NCBI RefSeq assembly: GCF_016908115.1
Contig: NZ_JAFBDH010000003.1
Span: 1-64,000, forward strand
From: Peptoniphilus gorbachii
GTDB lineage: Bacteria > Bacillota > Clostridia > Tissierellales > Peptoniphilaceae
DNA length: 64,000 nucleotides
Reading direction: 5' to 3'
Position 1 is the first letter of the stretch. Each line of letters opens with the position of its first letter. This document shows positions 7,518-18,571 of the stretch, in pieces. The notes below the pieces were generated by a model. It was not told the DNA's origin. It saw only the letters and a list, made by a program, of their open reading frames with translations, and did not search any database. The translations under genes and the position numbers were made by a program.

Positions 7518-9119
7518 ATGAATTTTGATTACAATAAATATCCCTATCCTTCAACTAGAAGGGTTGTTTTTGGAAAAAAGGGAATGGTGGCAACTTCTTC
7601 ACCCTATGCAACTAGTGCTGGAGCAAAAATTTTACTTGAAGGGGGAAATGCAATTGATGCTGCCCTTGCCGCATCTATGACCTTACCAGTAGTTGAACCA
7701 ACAGGCAATGGTCTTGGCTCAGATATGTTTGCTCTTATATATTTTGAAGGAAAATTATATGGCATGAATGCCAGTGGAAGAAGTCCAAAAAATATTTCAA
7801 TTGATGCTTTAAAGAAAAAGGGCTACGAAAAAATGCCTTCTTGTGGGGTAAATGTAATTAACACACCAGGGCTTATTGGTGGCTCTATGAAACTTCATGA
7901 AGACTTTTCTACAGTAAGTCTTGATAAAATTTTTGAATCAGCAATTTCCTATGCAGAAGAGGGTTTTGCAGTTACTCCACAAATTGCAAAACTTTGGCAA
8001 GAAAGCGCAGATAAGTATAAGAATTTAAATCGCCAAGAATTCAATGAGTTTTTTAAAACTTTTACAATAGATGGAAGAGCGCCTAGAGCTGGAGAAGTTT
8101 TTTCTTGTAAAAATTTGGCAGAGACTTTAAGAGAAATTCGCGACACTAAGGGTAAGTCTTTTTATGAGGGTAGTCTTGCAGAAAAAATTTCTAATGAAGT
8201 GAAAAGACTTGGCGGATTTCTAAGTGCAGATGATTTAAAAAATTTTACTCCAAAATATGTTGAGCCAATTTCAACAAATTATAGGGGCCTTGATATTTGG
8301 GAAATACCTCCTAATGGACATGGAATTTCTGTCTTAATGGCGCTAAATATTCTAAATAAAATGGAATTAAAGGATAGAAGAGATCCTGCCACTATGCATA
8401 AAATTGTAGAAGCTATAAAATTATCCCTAACAGATGCAAAAACTTTTGTAGCAGATCCCGATTCAATGGAAATAAAAATTAAGGAACTTTTGTCAGAAGA
8501 ATATGCAGAAAATAGAAGGGCTGAAATAAAGGATTATGCTATTATTCCAAATTCTTATGCCATAAAATCTTCAGACACAGTTTATTTTGCCACTGCAGAT
8601 AGGTATGGCAACATGGTTTCTATGATTCAGTCAAATTATGCTGGCTTTGGGTCAGGAATTGTTGTGCCAAAAACAGGAATTGCATTAAATAACAGAGTTG
8701 AAAATTTTTATTTTGAAGAGGGACTTGCAAATTCTCTTGAAGGGGGAAAACTTCCTTACCACACAATAATTCCTGGCTTTATGACAAAAAATGGTAATGC
8801 TTTTGGCGCCTTTGGCATAATGGGCGCCTTTATGCAGCCACAAGCTCATGTCCAAGTTCTCATGAATATGCTTGACTTTAATTTAAATCCACAGGCAGCT
8901 CTTGATGCACCGAGAATTATGTGGACTGGCGATAAAAACATTGAACTTGAATGTGACTTTGATGATGATATAATTGATGGACTAAAGAAAAGGGGACACC
9001 ATGTAAGGGTAATTGATGACTTTAAAAACATGGGTCGTGGACAAATTATTTTGAAGAAAGATGATGTTTATATTGGTGGAACAGAAAAGAGGACGGACTC
9101 CAATATTTTTGCTTTTTAG
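7518..9119 (+). CDS. Gamma-glutamyltransferase-family protein, cytoplasmic type
   Basis: An Ntn-hydrolase of 533 residues. GGT proenzymes cleave themselves before a Thr nucleophile; here SSDTVYFATADRYGN fits, with Thr354 as the predicted new N-terminus of the small subunit. Other family elements: GGNAIDAALAA near 42-52, EPTGNGLGSDMFAL near 60-73, NNRVENF and PYHTIIPGF. No signal peptide is present, unlike secreted glutathione-degrading GGT, so it resembles YwrD-type or acylase-like members that act inside the cell. It is followed 11 bases later by uvrB. Substrate (glutathione, gamma-glutamyl peptides or acyl groups) is open. Confidence 0.88.
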   Translation: MNFDYNKYPYPSTRRVVFGKKGMVATSSPYATSAGAKILLEGGNAIDAALAASMTLPVVEPTGNGLGSDMFALIYFEGKLYGMNASGRSPKNISIDALKKKGYEKMPSCGVNVINTPGLIGGSMKLHEDFSTVSLDKIFESAISYAEEGFAVTPQIAKLWQESADKYKNLNRQEFNEFFKTFTIDGRAPRAGEVFSCKNLAETLREIRDTKGKSFYEGSLAEKISNEVKRLGGFLSADDLKNFTPKYVEPISTNYRGLDIWEIPPNGHGISVLMALNILNKMELKDRRDPATMHKIVEAIKLSLTDAKTFVADPDSMEIKIKELLSEEYAENRRAEIKDYAIIPNSYAIKSSDTVYFATADRYGNMVSMIQSNYAGFGSGIVVPKTGIALNNRVENFYFEEGLANSLEGGKLPYHTIIPGFMTKNGNAFGAFGIMGAFMQPQAHVQVLMNMLDFNLNPQAALDAPRIMWTGDKNIELECDFDDDIIDGLKKRGHHVRVIDDFKNMGRGQIILKKDDVYIGGTEKRTDSNIFAF

Positions 9120-9130
9120 AAGGTGATTAA

Positions 9131-11122
9131 GTGGAATTTAAAATTCATTCAGACTACAAGCCTACTGGCGATCAACCTCAGGCAATTGATAAATTAGCTG
9201 AAGGCATAAAAAAGGGCTATAAGCACCAAAATCTTTTAGGGGTAACTGGCTCTGGCAAGACTTTTACCATGGCAAATGTAATAGAAAGAGTGCAAAAGCC
9301 AACTCTTGTAATTGCTCATAACAAGACTCTTGCCTATCAACTTTGCTCTGAGTTAAAGGAATTTTTCCCAGAAAATGCAGTAGAATTTTTTGTCTCCTAT
9401 TACGATTATTATCAACCAGAGGCCTATGTGCCAGGAACTGATACTTTTATTGAAAAGGACTCATCTATAAATGATGAAATAGATAAACTTCGTCACTCTG
9501 CAACAATGTCACTCTTTGAGAGAAAGGATGTAATAATTGTTGCATCAGTTTCCTGCATCTATGGCTTGGGAGATCCAATTGACTACGAAAAATTAGCCAT
9601 TTCTCTTAGACCTGGCATGATTAAGGACAGAAATGATGTAATGAGTAAACTTGTTGACATTCAATATGTTAGAAATGATTATGAATTTAAACGTGGAACT
9701 TTTAGGGTACGTGGAGATATTTTGGAAATTTTCCCTGCATCTTCTTCTGAAAATTCCATTCGCGTTGAATTTTTTGGCGATGAAATAGATAGAATTACTG
9801 AAGTAAATGCCTTAACTGGAGAAGTTTTGCATTACTTAAATCATGCTTACATTACGCCAGCATCTCACTTTGCAACTTCAGAAGAAAAAGTTAAAAGGGC
9901 AATAGTGACAATAGAGGAAGAACTTGAAGAGAGACTAAGGGTCTTAAAGGACCAAGAAAAACTTTTGGAAGCTCAAAGGCTGGAACAAAGGACGAGATAT
10001 GATTTAGAAATGCTTTCTGAAATGGGATTTTGTTCTGGCATAGAAAATTATTCCAGACACTTATCTGGCAGGGCGCCAGGTTCAAGACCCTATACTCTAA
10101 TAGATTATTTTCCCAAGGATTTTCTCACTATAATAGATGAATCCCACCAAACAATTCCACAAATTAGGGGAATGTTTAATGGAGACAGATCTCGCAAGGA
10201 AACCTTAGTTGAGTATGGGTTTAGACTTCCTTCTGCTCTTGACAATAGACCTCTTAGGTTTAATGAGTTTGAAGAAATGATGAACCAATGCGTCTATGTT
10301 TCTGCAACGCCAGGTCCCTATGAACTTGAACACACAGAGCAACAAGTTGAGCAAATTATTAGGCCTACGGGACTTCTGGACCCAATAATAGAAGTTAGAC
10401 CAATAAAAAATCAAATTGACGACATAATAAATGAAATAAATGGAGCTATTGAGAGAGGCGAAAGAGTTTTAATCACAACTCTTACTAAGAGAATGTCTGA
10501 AGATTTATCAAGACATTTAAAAGAAATTGGGTATAAAGTAACTTACATGCATTCCGATGTGGATACCTTGGAGAGAATGAAAATTATAAGAGACTTGCGT
10601 CTTGGAGAGGTAGATGTTCTCGTTGGCATTAACCTTTTGAGAGAGGGTCTTGACCTTCCAGAAGTTTCAAGAGTTTGCATACTTGATGCAGACAAGGAAG
10701 GCTTCCTTCGTTCTGTAACATCACTTATCCAAACTGCAGGTCGTGCTGCGAGAAATGCTGAAGGAAAAGTTATAATGTATGCAGATACTATAACTCCGTC
10801 AATGCGAGTTACTCTTGATGAAACTTCTAGGAGAAGAAAAATTCAAGAAGAATATAATAAAGAACATAATATTACTCCAAAGACCATTGTAAAAAGTGTG
10901 CGTGAAGTCATTAATACTGCCATTGCTGCAGAAGATGATATTGACTTTAAGGACATTGTAGACGAAGAAAATGAATTTACAAAAGATGAAATAAATGAAA
11001 TGATTGATGCTCTAAAACCTGAAATGTATAGGGCAGCAGAGGAACTTGATTTTGAAAAGGCTGCTGAAATTAGAGATAAGATAAAAGATTTAAAAGAGAA
11101 GAAAAAAACTGCCCTTCTATAA
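9131..11122 (+). CDS. uvrB: Excinuclease ABC subunit B
   Basis: DNA-damage recognition helicase-like subunit of nucleotide excision repair. 663 residues, normal length. Walker [10 protein letters not shown] near 38-46, the [12 protein letters not shown] beta-hairpin near 93-105, DESHQT, helicase motif [18 protein letters not shown] and QTAGRAARN, plus a C-terminal UVR domain (residues about 625-660) for UvrC or UvrA contact. GTG start with AAGGTGAT upstream. Followed by uvrA with a 12-base gap, so translation and transcription are coupled. Confidence 0.98.
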   Translation: MEFKIHSDYKPTGDQPQAIDKLAEGIKKGYKHQNLLGVTGSGKTFTMANVIERVQKPTLVIAHNKTLAYQLCSELKEFFPENAVEFFVSYYDYYQPEAYVPGTDTFIEKDSSINDEIDKLRHSATMSLFERKDVIIVASVSCIYGLGDPIDYEKLAISLRPGMIKDRNDVMSKLVDIQYVRNDYEFKRGTFRVRGDILEIFPASSSENSIRVEFFGDEIDRITEVNALTGEVLHYLNHAYITPASHFATSEEKVKRAIVTIEEELEERLRVLKDQEKLLEAQRLEQRTRYDLEMLSEMGFCSGIENYSRHLSGRAPGSRPYTLIDYFPKDFLTIIDESHQTIPQIRGMFNGDRSRKETLVEYGFRLPSALDNRPLRFNEFEEMMNQCVYVSATPGPYELEHTEQQVEQIIRPTGLLDPIIEVRPIKNQIDDIINEINGAIERGERVLITTLTKRMSEDLSRHLKEIGYKVTYMHSDVDTLERMKIIRDLRLGEVDVLVGINLLREGLDLPEVSRVCILDADKEGFLRSVTSLIQTAGRAARNAEGKVIMYADTITPSMRVTLDETSRRRKIQEEYNKEHNITPKTIVKSVREVINTAIAAEDDIDFKDIVDEENEFTKDEINEMIDALKPEMYRAAEELDFEKAAEIRDKIKDLKEKKKTALL

Positions 11123-11134
11123 AGAGGTGTTATA

Positions 11135-13951
11135 TTGAAAGACGAAATAATAGTAAAGGGAGCTAGAGTCAACAATTTAAAAAATGTTGATTTAAAAATC
11201 CCAAGAAATAAATTTGTAGTTTTCACTGGACTTTCTGGTTCAGGAAAGTCATCTCTTGCCTTTGACACAATTTATGCCGAAGGTCAAAGGAGATATGTTG
11301 AGAGTTTGTCTTCCTATGCTAGACAGTTTTTGGGAAAAATGGATAAACCAGAGGTGGACTATATTGAAGGAATGAGTCCCTCAATTTCTATAGATCAAAA
11401 GACAACATCAAAAAATCCAAGGTCAACTGTGGGAACAGTTACAGAAATTTACGACTATCTAAGGCTTTTATATGCTAGAGTTGGTCATGCCTTTTGTCCA
11501 GAATGTGGCAAAGAAATTTCCTCCTATACAATTGACCAAATGGTTGATGAAGTTATGAAATTAGAAGAAAGGACAAAAATCCAAATTCTTTCTCCAGTCG
11601 TAAGGCATAGAAAGGGTCAACACAAAAAAGTTTTTGAGAAGATAAAAAAAGAAGGCTTTTTAAGAGTTTTTGTTGACGGAGAAATGCATGACATTTCAGA
11701 AGAAATAGAACTAGATAAAAATAAAAATCACGATATAGATATTGTAGTTGATAGAATTATTGTTAAGGAAAAAATTGAATCGAGACTTGCTGATTCTCTT
11801 GAAATTGCCACAAATTTAAGTGATGGGATTGCCAAGGTAAATGTAATAGATGGAGAAGATTTAATATTTTCAACAAAATTTGCCTGTCCTCATTGCAATA
11901 TTATAATAGAAGAAGTTACGCCAAGGTCCTTTTCCTTTAACTCACCTCTTGGTGCTTGTGATGAGTGTAAGGGTCTTGGGTTTTCTAAGGAAGTTTCCAG
12001 AGATTTAGTAATTCCCAATAAGGAACTTTCCATAGACGAGGGAGCAATTGCCTGCTATTCCAATTCCAAAGGAACTTACTATTATGAAATAATTTCTGAA
12101 ATTGCAAAGAAATTTAAATTTAGTAGCAAAGAGCCAATAAAAAATGCACCAGAAGAATTTATTGAGGCAATATTTGAGGGTTACAAGGGAAAATTAAATT
12201 TCTCCTTTAATTCCTTTTTTTCAGGAGAAAAAAAATACTCTGGTGGTTTTGAGGGAATTTTAAAAAATTTAAAGAGAAGATATACTGAATCAAGCTCTGA
12301 CAGAATGCTTGATAAAATAGATGAATTTATGGAGGAAGTTCCCTGTCCTAAATGCCATGGTTCAAGGCTTAAAGATTCATCTCTTGCCATAAGAGTTGGT
12401 GGATTAAATATTTTTGAATTAACAGAGCTTTCCATTGATAAGGCTTTAGATTTTTTCAAAAATTTAAAATTCACAAAAAATGAAATGATTATTGCCGAAG
12501 AACTTTTAAAGGAAATAAAGTCTCGTCTTGAATTTTTAGTAAATGTAGGACTAGAATATCTTTCTCTATCAAGAATGGCTGGAACCCTTTCTGGTGGAGA
12601 AGCACAGAGAATTAGACTTGCAACACAAATTGGCTCACAGCTTGTGGGGGTAATTTATGTCCTAGATGAGCCAAGCATTGGACTTCATCAAAGAGACAAT
12701 GCAAAACTTTTGGAATCACTAAGAAATTTAACGGACATAGGAAATACTTTAATTGTTGTAGAACATGACGAAGATACTATGTTTGCAGCTGATGAAATAG
12801 TAGACATTGGACCTCTTGCCGGCGTAAATGGCGGAAGAATTGTGGCACAAGGAACTGCTGAAGAAATTATGGAAGTTCAAGAATCAATTACTGGCGCCTA
12901 TTTAAGTGGCAGAAAGAAAATTGAAGTGCCAAAAGAAAGAAGAAAGTCCAATGGGAAATCAATAAAGGTCCTTGGAGCCAGCGAAAATAATTTAAAAAAT
13001 ATAGATGTAGAATTTCCTCTAGGTGAATTTATCTGTGTAACTGGTGTATCTGGTTCAGGAAAGTCTTCACTAATAAATGAAATTTTATATAAAAGTCTTG
13101 CACAAAAAATAAATAAATCTAGAATAAAACCTGGCAAGCACAAAAGTGTGGAAGGACTAGAAAACATTGACAAAATTGTGGATATTGACCAATCGCCAAT
13201 TGGAAGAACTCCAAGATCAAATCCTGCCACATACACAGGAGCTTTTGATATAATAAGAGATATCTTTGCCAGCACAAATGAAGCAAAAATGCGTGGCTAC
13301 AAAAAAGGAAAATTTTCCTTTAATGTTAAGGGCGGAAGATGTGAAGCTTGCAAGGGTGATGGAATTTTAAAAGTTGAAATGCACTTTTTGTCTGATGTCT
13401 ATGTTCCTTGCGAAGTTTGTCATGGCAAGAGATACAATCGTGAAACTCTTGAAGTTAAATACAAGGGCAAAAATATTTATGATGTCCTAGACATGACAGT
13501 AGAAGAGGCAATTGACTTTTTCCAAAATCATGAGAGAGTTCTGAGAAAACTTGAAACTTTAAGAGATGTTGGCTTGTCTTACATCAAGCTTGGACAATCT
13601 TCTACCCTTTTATCAGGAGGAGAGGCACAGAGAATTAAACTTGCCACAGAACTTTCCAAAAGGGCAACGGGAAGAACTCTCTACATTTTAGATGAGCCTA
13701 CAACGGGACTTCACTCTGAAGATGTAAATAAACTAATAAAAGTTTTGGAAGAACTTGTAGATAGAGGAAACACTGTAATAACAATTGAGCACAATTTAGA
13801 TGTTATAAAGTGTGCCGATTATATAATAGATCTTGGACCTGAAGGTGGAGATGGTGGAGGAGAAGTTCTCTTCACTGGCACGCCTGAAGAAATTGTTAAA
13901 TGCAAAAATTCTTATACTGGAGAATTTTTAAAGGATAAATTGGAGGATTAA
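11135..13951 (+). CDS. uvrA: Excinuclease ABC subunit A
   Basis: ATP-driven damage sensor that loads UvrB. 938 residues, full length. Two ABC ATPase modules: Walker [10 protein letters not shown] near 32 and GVSGSGKSS near 637, each with an LSGGEAQRI signature and a DEPS/DEPT Walker B. Zinc-binding CxxC pairs are present in both halves (CPEC, CPHC/CDEC, CEAC/CEVC). TTG start with AGAGGTG seven bases upstream. Ends two bases before the next gene's start. Confidence 0.98.
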   Translation: MKDEIIVKGARVNNLKNVDLKIPRNKFVVFTGLSGSGKSSLAFDTIYAEGQRRYVESLSSYARQFLGKMDKPEVDYIEGMSPSISIDQKTTSKNPRSTVGTVTEIYDYLRLLYARVGHAFCPECGKEISSYTIDQMVDEVMKLEERTKIQILSPVVRHRKGQHKKVFEKIKKEGFLRVFVDGEMHDISEEIELDKNKNHDIDIVVDRIIVKEKIESRLADSLEIATNLSDGIAKVNVIDGEDLIFSTKFACPHCNIIIEEVTPRSFSFNSPLGACDECKGLGFSKEVSRDLVIPNKELSIDEGAIACYSNSKGTYYYEIISEIAKKFKFSSKEPIKNAPEEFIEAIFEGYKGKLNFSFNSFFSGEKKYSGGFEGILKNLKRRYTESSSDRMLDKIDEFMEEVPCPKCHGSRLKDSSLAIRVGGLNIFELTELSIDKALDFFKNLKFTKNEMIIAEELLKEIKSRLEFLVNVGLEYLSLSRMAGTLSGGEAQRIRLATQIGSQLVGVIYVLDEPSIGLHQRDNAKLLESLRNLTDIGNTLIVVEHDEDTMFAADEIVDIGPLAGVNGGRIVAQGTAEEIMEVQESITGAYLSGRKKIEVPKERRKSNGKSIKVLGASENNLKNIDVEFPLGEFICVTGVSGSGKSSLINEILYKSLAQKINKSRIKPGKHKSVEGLENIDKIVDIDQSPIGRTPRSNPATYTGAFDIIRDIFASTNEAKMRGYKKGKFSFNVKGGRCEACKGDGILKVEMHFLSDVYVPCEVCHGKRYNRETLEVKYKGKNIYDVLDMTVEEAIDFFQNHERVLRKLETLRDVGLSYIKLGQSSTLLSGGEAQRIKLATELSKRATGRTLYILDEPTTGLHSEDVNKLIKVLEELVDRGNTVITIEHNLDVIKCADYIIDLGPEGGDGGGEVLFTGTPEEIVKCKNSYTGEFLKDKLED

Positions 13952-13952
13952 T

Positions 13953-14762
13953 TTGAAGAAAATTAAAAAAATTGGGATTTTTATTTTAGCTGCCAGCCTT
14001 TTGCCAAATTTTGTTTTTGCCAAGGGCTTTGTCAGAGAAAATAATTTTATGAATAAAAGCGGTGTTGAAAAAAGAGATGAAATCAAAAGATGGCAAGCTC
14101 GCATGAATTTGCCAGTGACTGGTGCCTTAAACGACAAGACTAAAGAGGCTCTACACACTGAAAATTATGAAGTTTACGACATGGTAACTAATCCACCAAC
14201 AAAGGGCAAGTGGATTGTGGTAAACAAGTCCAGAAGAACTCTTACTATGTATAAGGGAAATCAGTCTATTGGCAAGTTTCCAGTTACACTGGGTACCAAT
14301 GCCACACCAACTCCATCTGCAAAGGGAAAAATTCAAAATATGCACAAAAATCCTGCCTGGGGCGGAATGAATGGAAAGTACAAACCAGCTAAGGCTGACG
14401 ACCCCAACAATCCTCTTGGGGAAAGATGGATGGGACTAAGACTTCCTGGAGCAAGTGGCTACGGCATCCATGGAAATATTAAGCCTCATCAAATTGGTGG
14501 CTACTATTCCAACGGCTGCATTAGACTATTTAATTATGATGTGGAAAATTATGTATTTCCAAATATGTCTGTGGGTTCACCAGTGTGGATTGGAACAGAT
14601 AATGAACTTGAATCCTGGGGAGTTTACCAATACTCAAGAGTTAAAAAGGAAGAAGCTAAACAAGCTGTAGGAGAAAAAGCTCCAGTGGAAGAAAAACAAG
14701 AAGAGACAAAAGCCACAGAAAATATAGAAAATATTCCAGCAGAAGACCTTTTAGAATTTTAA
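13953..14762 (+). CDS. L,D-transpeptidase (YkuD) with peptidoglycan-binding segment
   Basis: An exported cell-wall cross-linking or remodelling enzyme of 269 residues. Signal peptide at 1-23 ending FVFA; a short peptidoglycan-binding-type segment (RWQARMNLPVTGALNDKTKEA, residues 46-67); YkuD domain from about 85, with the catalytic pair His173 in GIHGN and Cys189 in YYSNGCIRLF. The tail after residue 215 is Lys/Glu-rich and low complexity. TTG start with GGAGG overlapping the end of uvrA, so it is the last gene of the uvr operon. Confidence 0.9.
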   Translation: MKKIKKIGIFILAASLLPNFVFAKGFVRENNFMNKSGVEKRDEIKRWQARMNLPVTGALNDKTKEALHTENYEVYDMVTNPPTKGKWIVVNKSRRTLTMYKGNQSIGKFPVTLGTNATPTPSAKGKIQNMHKNPAWGGMNGKYKPAKADDPNNPLGERWMGLRLPGASGYGIHGNIKPHQIGGYYSNGCIRLFNYDVENYVFPNMSVGSPVWIGTDNELESWGVYQYSRVKKEEAKQAVGEKAPVEEKQEETKATENIENIPAEDLLEF

Positions 14763-14784
14763 TTAAATAAAGTGATGAAAATCG

Positions 14785-14813
14785 TTGAAATTCAATTAAT
14801 TTTGCGTTATAAT
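14785..14813 (+). promoter_or_regulatory. Sigma-A promoter of the amino-acid ABC importer
   Basis: TTGAAA (14785-14790), 17-base spacer, TATAAT (14808-14813). Start of transcription near 14820, about 50 bases before the lipoprotein gene. Confidence 0.75.
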
Positions 14814-14870
14814 GTTTTTTAAAATTAAAGAGGACTTTATATTCATTTATCAATTAAATAGGGGGTTATT

Positions 14871-15737
14871 ATGAAAAAGAAAATTTTTAATATTGCAATT
14901 GTAGCAATGGCAGCCTTATTCTTATTTGGCTGTGGGAAAAAAGAAGATGTAAAAGAAGAAGCAAAAGAAGCAGCAAAAGAAGCAGTTAAGTTTGAAATAA
15001 AAACTACTGGACCAACTCTAGATGCTATAAAGCAAAAGGGCAAAATTGTACTTGGAACTTCAGCAGACTTTCCACCAATGGAATGGACATCCTTCCAAAA
15101 TGGCAAGGAAGAATTTACAGGAATTGATATTGCAATTGCAAAAGCAATTGCCGATTCTCTTGGAGTTGAACTTGAAGTTAAAAATATGGCTTTTGAAGGG
15201 CTTCTTGCTTCTCTAAATGCAGGAGATGTTGATATAGTTCTTGCGGGAATGGGTGCTGACGATGAAAGAAAGAAACAAGTTGATTTTTCTGATGAATATT
15301 CAAAAGGGGCACAAGTGCTACTAGTAACTGAAGAAAATAAAGACAAGTATAAAACTTTTGATGACCTAAAGGGAAAAGTTATTGGTACACAACTTGGTTC
15401 ACTTCAACAAAAGTTTGCAACAGAAAAGTTTGGAGATAACTGCAAGGGATTTGATCTTAACAATGTAATAATTGAACAACTTAAAAACAAATCAATTGAC
15501 GCAGCTTTCCTATCAGAACTTCCAGCAAAACAATTTGCATCAATAACAGATGGACTTGTTATTATAGATAACTTAGGAATTCCAGATGAAAGTGGATTTG
15601 CAGTAGCAATTAAAAAGGGCAATGACGATTTAACAAAAGCAGTAAATGAAGTTGTTAAAGGATTAAAAGATTCAGGCCAAGTAGATAAATGGTTTGATGA
15701 GTATATTGAACTATCTAACAAAGAAGCTAGCAAATAG
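14871..15737 (+). CDS. Polar amino-acid ABC transporter substrate-binding lipoprotein
   Basis: Extracellular receptor of an amino-acid importer, 288 residues. Lipoprotein signal with lipobox LFGC (Cys21), a charged Lys/Glu linker to about residue 45, then a family-3 solute-binding domain (GKIVLGTSADFPPMEW, FTGIDIAIAKAIAD, VDIVLAGMG). The ligand-binding Arg typical of amino-acid receptors is not obvious. Followed by a permease and an ATPase of the same system. Substrate is not fixed by sequence; histidine is attractive in this genome context but is inference. Confidence 0.9.
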   Translation: MKKKIFNIAIVAMAALFLFGCGKKEDVKEEAKEAAKEAVKFEIKTTGPTLDAIKQKGKIVLGTSADFPPMEWTSFQNGKEEFTGIDIAIAKAIADSLGVELEVKNMAFEGLLASLNAGDVDIVLAGMGADDERKKQVDFSDEYSKGAQVLLVTEENKDKYKTFDDLKGKVIGTQLGSLQQKFATEKFGDNCKGFDLNNVIIEQLKNKSIDAAFLSELPAKQFASITDGLVIIDNLGIPDESGFAVAIKKGNDDLTKAVNEVVKGLKDSGQVDKWFDEYIELSNKEASK

Positions 15738-15746
15738 TAACTAAAT

Positions 15747-15780
15747 ATTCCCTACATTATGTGGGGAATTTTTATTTTTT
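15747..15780 (+). terminator. Intra-operon hairpin between receptor and permease
   Basis: ATTCCCTACAT (15747-15757) pairs with ATGTGGGGAAT (15759-15769, one G-U) and T-rich sequence follows. Only 38 bases remain before the permease gene and no new promoter is seen, so it probably lets part of the transcripts through, making more receptor than permease. Confidence 0.65.
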
Positions 15781-15807
15781 GAATTAGATAAACTAGAAAG
15801 GAATAAT

Positions 15808-16485
15808 ATGGAAATTATATCTAAACAATTTGCCTTCGCAGGTAAATATCTTCCAACCTATTTAAATGGGGCCTTGACCACTATTGAGCTTTCAATAATT
15901 GGAGTATTATTAGGTTTTACTATTGGAATAATACTTGCGCTAATGAAGACATCAAAAATTAAATTACTAAATATACTTTCAAGTATTTATATAGAAGTGG
16001 TTAGAGGTACGCCAATGCTTGTGCAAATAATGATTGTGTATTTTGGACTAAAAAAAATAATACCAGAACAATTTACACTTTTGACTGCACCAATGTTTTT
16101 GTGTGCACTTTCAATAAGTTTAAACTCAGCAGCCTATGTTGCAGAAATTATAAGATCAGGTATATCTTCAGTTGATCCTGGACAAATGGAAGCAGCGAGA
16201 TCTCTTGGACTTAACAAGAAGCAAGCCATGGCTAAGGTAATAATGCCACAAGCAATAAAAAATATACTTCCTGCCCTTGTAAATGAATTTATTACACTTA
16301 TAAAGGAATCTTCAATTACCTATACAGTTGGAGTTGGAGAACTCATGTATGCCGGAAAAACTATTTCTTCAGGGACTTATCAATTAGTAAAACCTTTCAT
16401 ATTTGTAGCTGTAATTTATTTTATTATGACCACTAGCCTTTCAAAGGCTTTGGGACTTCTAGAAAGGAGACTTGCAAATGATTAA
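15808..16485 (+). CDS. Amino-acid ABC transporter permease (HisM/ArtQ/GlnP type)
   Basis: Membrane channel subunit, 225 residues, about five spans. The ATPase-coupling EAA loop is clear: [20 protein letters not shown] near 131-150, then [17 protein letters not shown]-terminal [16 protein letters not shown] is the usual polar amino-acid permease opening. Overlaps the ATPase gene by 8 bases. Confidence 0.93.
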   Translation: MEIISKQFAFAGKYLPTYLNGALTTIELSIIGVLLGFTIGIILALMKTSKIKLLNILSSIYIEVVRGTPMLVQIMIVYFGLKKIIPEQFTLLTAPMFLCALSISLNSAAYVAEIIRSGISSVDPGQMEAARSLGLNKKQAMAKVIMPQAIKNILPALVNEFITLIKESSITYTVGVGELMYAGKTISSGTYQLVKPFIFVAVIYFIMTTSLSKALGLLERRLAND

Positions 16486-17200
16486 GGTAGAAAATTTGAC
16501 TAAATCCTTTGGAGAACTTGAAGTCCTAAAGGGAATAAATCAAGAAATAAAAGACGGAGAAGTAGTAGTTGTAATTGGACCATCAGGCTCAGGCAAATCA
16601 ACTTTTTTAAGATGCTTAAATCTTTTAGAAGAGCCAACGAGTGGCAAAATTTTTGTAGATGATGAAGAAATTACTTCAAAGGACATTGATATAAATAAAG
16701 TTCGTGAAGAAATGGGAATGGTATTTCAATCCTTTAATCTCTTTAACAACTTAAATATAATAGATAACATTACTCTTGCACCAACTCTTGTTAAGAAAAT
16801 GGGAAAGGAAGAAGCTGAAAAAAAGGCTATGGAACTTTTAGAAAGAGTAGGACTTCCAGACAAGAGAGATTCCTATCCAAAATCACTATCAGGCGGACAA
16901 AAACAAAGAATTGCCATAGCTAGAGCCCTTGCCATGAATCCAAAGGTAATGCTCTTTGACGAACCAACTTCTGCCCTTGACCCAGAAATGGTAGGAGAAG
17001 TTTTAGATATAATGAAAGATCTTGCCAAGGAAGGCATGACTATGGTTGTTGTAACTCACGAAATGGGATTTGCAAGAGAAGTTGGCGACAGAATTTTATT
17101 TATGGATGGCGGCTATATTGTAGAAGAAGGAAGTCCAGAAGAAGTCTTCGGCAATCCTAAGAACGAAAGAACACAAAACTTTTTGGCAAAGGTGCTTTAA
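16478..17200 (+). CDS. Amino-acid ABC transporter ATPase (GlnQ/HisP type)
   Basis: ATPase powering the importer, 240 residues. Walker [10 protein letters not shown] near 31-39, Q-loop VFQSFNLF, signature [15 protein letters not shown], Walker [16 protein letters not shown]-loop VTHEMGFA. Start is ATG 16478, seven bases after AGGAGA; a TTG at 16472 is too near that site. Overlap with the permease stop implies translational coupling. A terminator follows. Confidence 0.96.
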   Translation: MIKVENLTKSFGELEVLKGINQEIKDGEVVVVIGPSGSGKSTFLRCLNLLEEPTSGKIFVDDEEITSKDIDINKVREEMGMVFQSFNLFNNLNIIDNITLAPTLVKKMGKEEAEKKAMELLERVGLPDKRDSYPKSLSGGQKQRIAIARALAMNPKVMLFDEPTSALDPEMVGEVLDIMKDLAKEGMTMVVVTHEMGFAREVGDRILFMDGGYIVEEGSPEEVFGNPKNERTQNFLAKVL

Positions 17201-17224
17201 ATAATTTTTGTAAATACTAGATGA

Positions 17225-17254
17225 AAATGGCTTAGGTGACTAAGTCATTTTTTC
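17225..17254 (+). terminator. Terminator of the ABC importer operon
   Basis: ATGGCTTAG/CTAAGTCAT stem with a GTGA loop (17228-17249 core) followed by TTTTTTC. Nearly identical to the hairpin at 18217-18238. Confidence 0.88.
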
Positions 17255-17318
17255 TTGCAGCTTTTTTCATGGAAAAAAATTTTTTCAGCTGATATAATCT
17301 TTTTAAGGAGTAGTCTTG

Positions 17319-18007
17319 ATGAAATCACCAGTGAAGAAGATAATTATTTTTCTTGCAATTATTTTTTCGCTTTTAATTTATCTTGGACCTAGGACTTATA
17401 ATTCACATATTAAGGACCAGTTGATTTCAAGTAAAAATCAAATAAATAGTAGCGAAGAAAAAGTAAGAAGGAGAAAAAGTTTGAAATAAAAGACCTTTCT
17501 AATGAAGAGAAAAAACAAAGGGAAGAAAGCCTAGGCTTTGAAATTTCAGAAATAAAATACATAAAATTTTTTGAAGGAGAAAAATATAGGGAGCAAGAAG
17601 TAAAAAATAAAGAAGGCTACAAAATTGAAGATATTTCAGAAGTTAAAAATGTAGTAGAATTTAGTGGAGATCATTATCAGTCAATCTGTGACTATAAAAA
17701 AAATGAAGAAGTCACTGTAAAACTTGGAGAGAAAAAATTTAAAAATGATTATATGGTAGACTTCCCTCTTGATGCAAAAATAATTTCCAATGCTCTTGGA
17801 TTTGATGTAAAAAGAGAGATCTTAATAGATTTAAATCTTGATATAAAAGTTGAAGGAAAAACTTTTGCCACTGTGAGCCTTTACCCTGAGATTAATTCTT
17901 ATGACTTTAAAATTGTGAATAAGGATGGAAATACAAGTAAAGGAAGGGCAAAAAAAGTTTGTGGAGCTTATTTAATTGTGAGAAAGGAGAAGATAAATGA
18001 AAGCTAG
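17319..18007 (+). pseudogene. Frameshifted gene for an unrecognised membrane-anchored protein
   Basis: An ATG at 17319 with AAGGAG upstream opens a frame coding a single N-terminal hydrophobic anchor (KKIIIFLAIIFSLLIYLG) and stops at 17487-17489. From about 17453 a second frame, one base back, is open without a usable start and continues to 18007 with a charged, strand-rich domain (about 185 residues; FEGEKYREQE, then LDAKIISNALGFDVKRE). Both frames are open at 17453-17486, an A-rich stretch, as expected for a one-base loss. Joined, they give an anchored extracytoplasmic protein of about 230 residues. Could be a true frameshift, a sequencing error, or less likely programmed slippage. No family recognised. 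Confidence 0.65.
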
Positions 18008-18206
18008 GGATAAGTACATAATTACAGGCGTGGTATTGACTGTTTTATTAATAATATTTTTACACTTTATGCCACTTTTGGATTTAAAAGTTACCTCATC
18101 TTTTAAAAATCATTTAATTGATTATCTCAAGGATGACATTACACTAATAATTGCCTTTATTCTTTCTATTGCCCTCATTGCAATTGGACTAATAAAAAAA
18201 GATTAA
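17997..18206 (+). CDS. Small two-span membrane protein
   Basis: 69 residues, with hydrophobic spans at about 7-27 (YIITGVVLTVLLIIFLHFMP) and 45-65 (DDITLIIAFILSIALIAIG). Starts at an ATG preceded by AAGGAG and overlaps the previous frame by 11 bases, so it was probably translated with it. No recognised family. Confidence 0.6.
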   Translation: MKARDKYIITGVVLTVLLIIFLHFMPLLDLKVTSSFKNHLIDYLKDDITLIIAFILSIALIAIGLIKKD

Positions 18207-18216
18207 GATGAATTTT

Positions 18217-18247
18217 ATGACTTAGGCGACTAAGTCATTTTTTTTAT
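18217..18247 (+). terminator. Terminator nearly identical to that at 17225
   Basis: ATGACTTAG/CTAAGTCAT stem, GCGA loop (18217-18238), then eight or more T. Differs from the hairpin at 17228-17249 by only two bases in the core. Confidence 0.9.
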
Positions 18248-18476
18248 TTTTGCAATTATTTTTCTGTAAAATTTATGACATAAAAATATATAGAAAAAAA
18301 TAAATAACAGTAAATAGTTTAAAGTTTTTGTAAATTATTTATCAAAATATAATTATTTTATATAGACTTAGAGTAAGTTTTGTTTAAAACTAGAAATCAG
18401 GGGAGCAAATTACTAAAAAAAAGAGGTAAAATATTGTATTTTTTTCGATAAAAGAGTTCTATTTCCATGAAAATTA

Positions 18477-18505
18477 TTGACAATAGTTTATATTTAGAAT
18501 AAAAT
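18477..18505 (+). promoter_or_regulatory. Sigma-A promoter of the hutH operon
   Basis: TTGACA (18477-18482), 17-base spacer, TAAAAT (18500-18505): a consensus -35 with good -10. Leader of about 145 bases. Confidence 0.75.
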
Positions 18506-18571
18506 CATGGTAGAAAACATTTGCAAAGAAAAAAATTTGCATATGCGAGAATTTTTTATAGGAACTACTTT

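Noticed and set aside
17453-17489. Programmed -1 frameshifting as the explanation of the broken gene
   Set aside because: The A-run has only five A and does not form the A AAA AAG slippery heptamer; no stimulatory stem is evident. A one-base loss is simpler.
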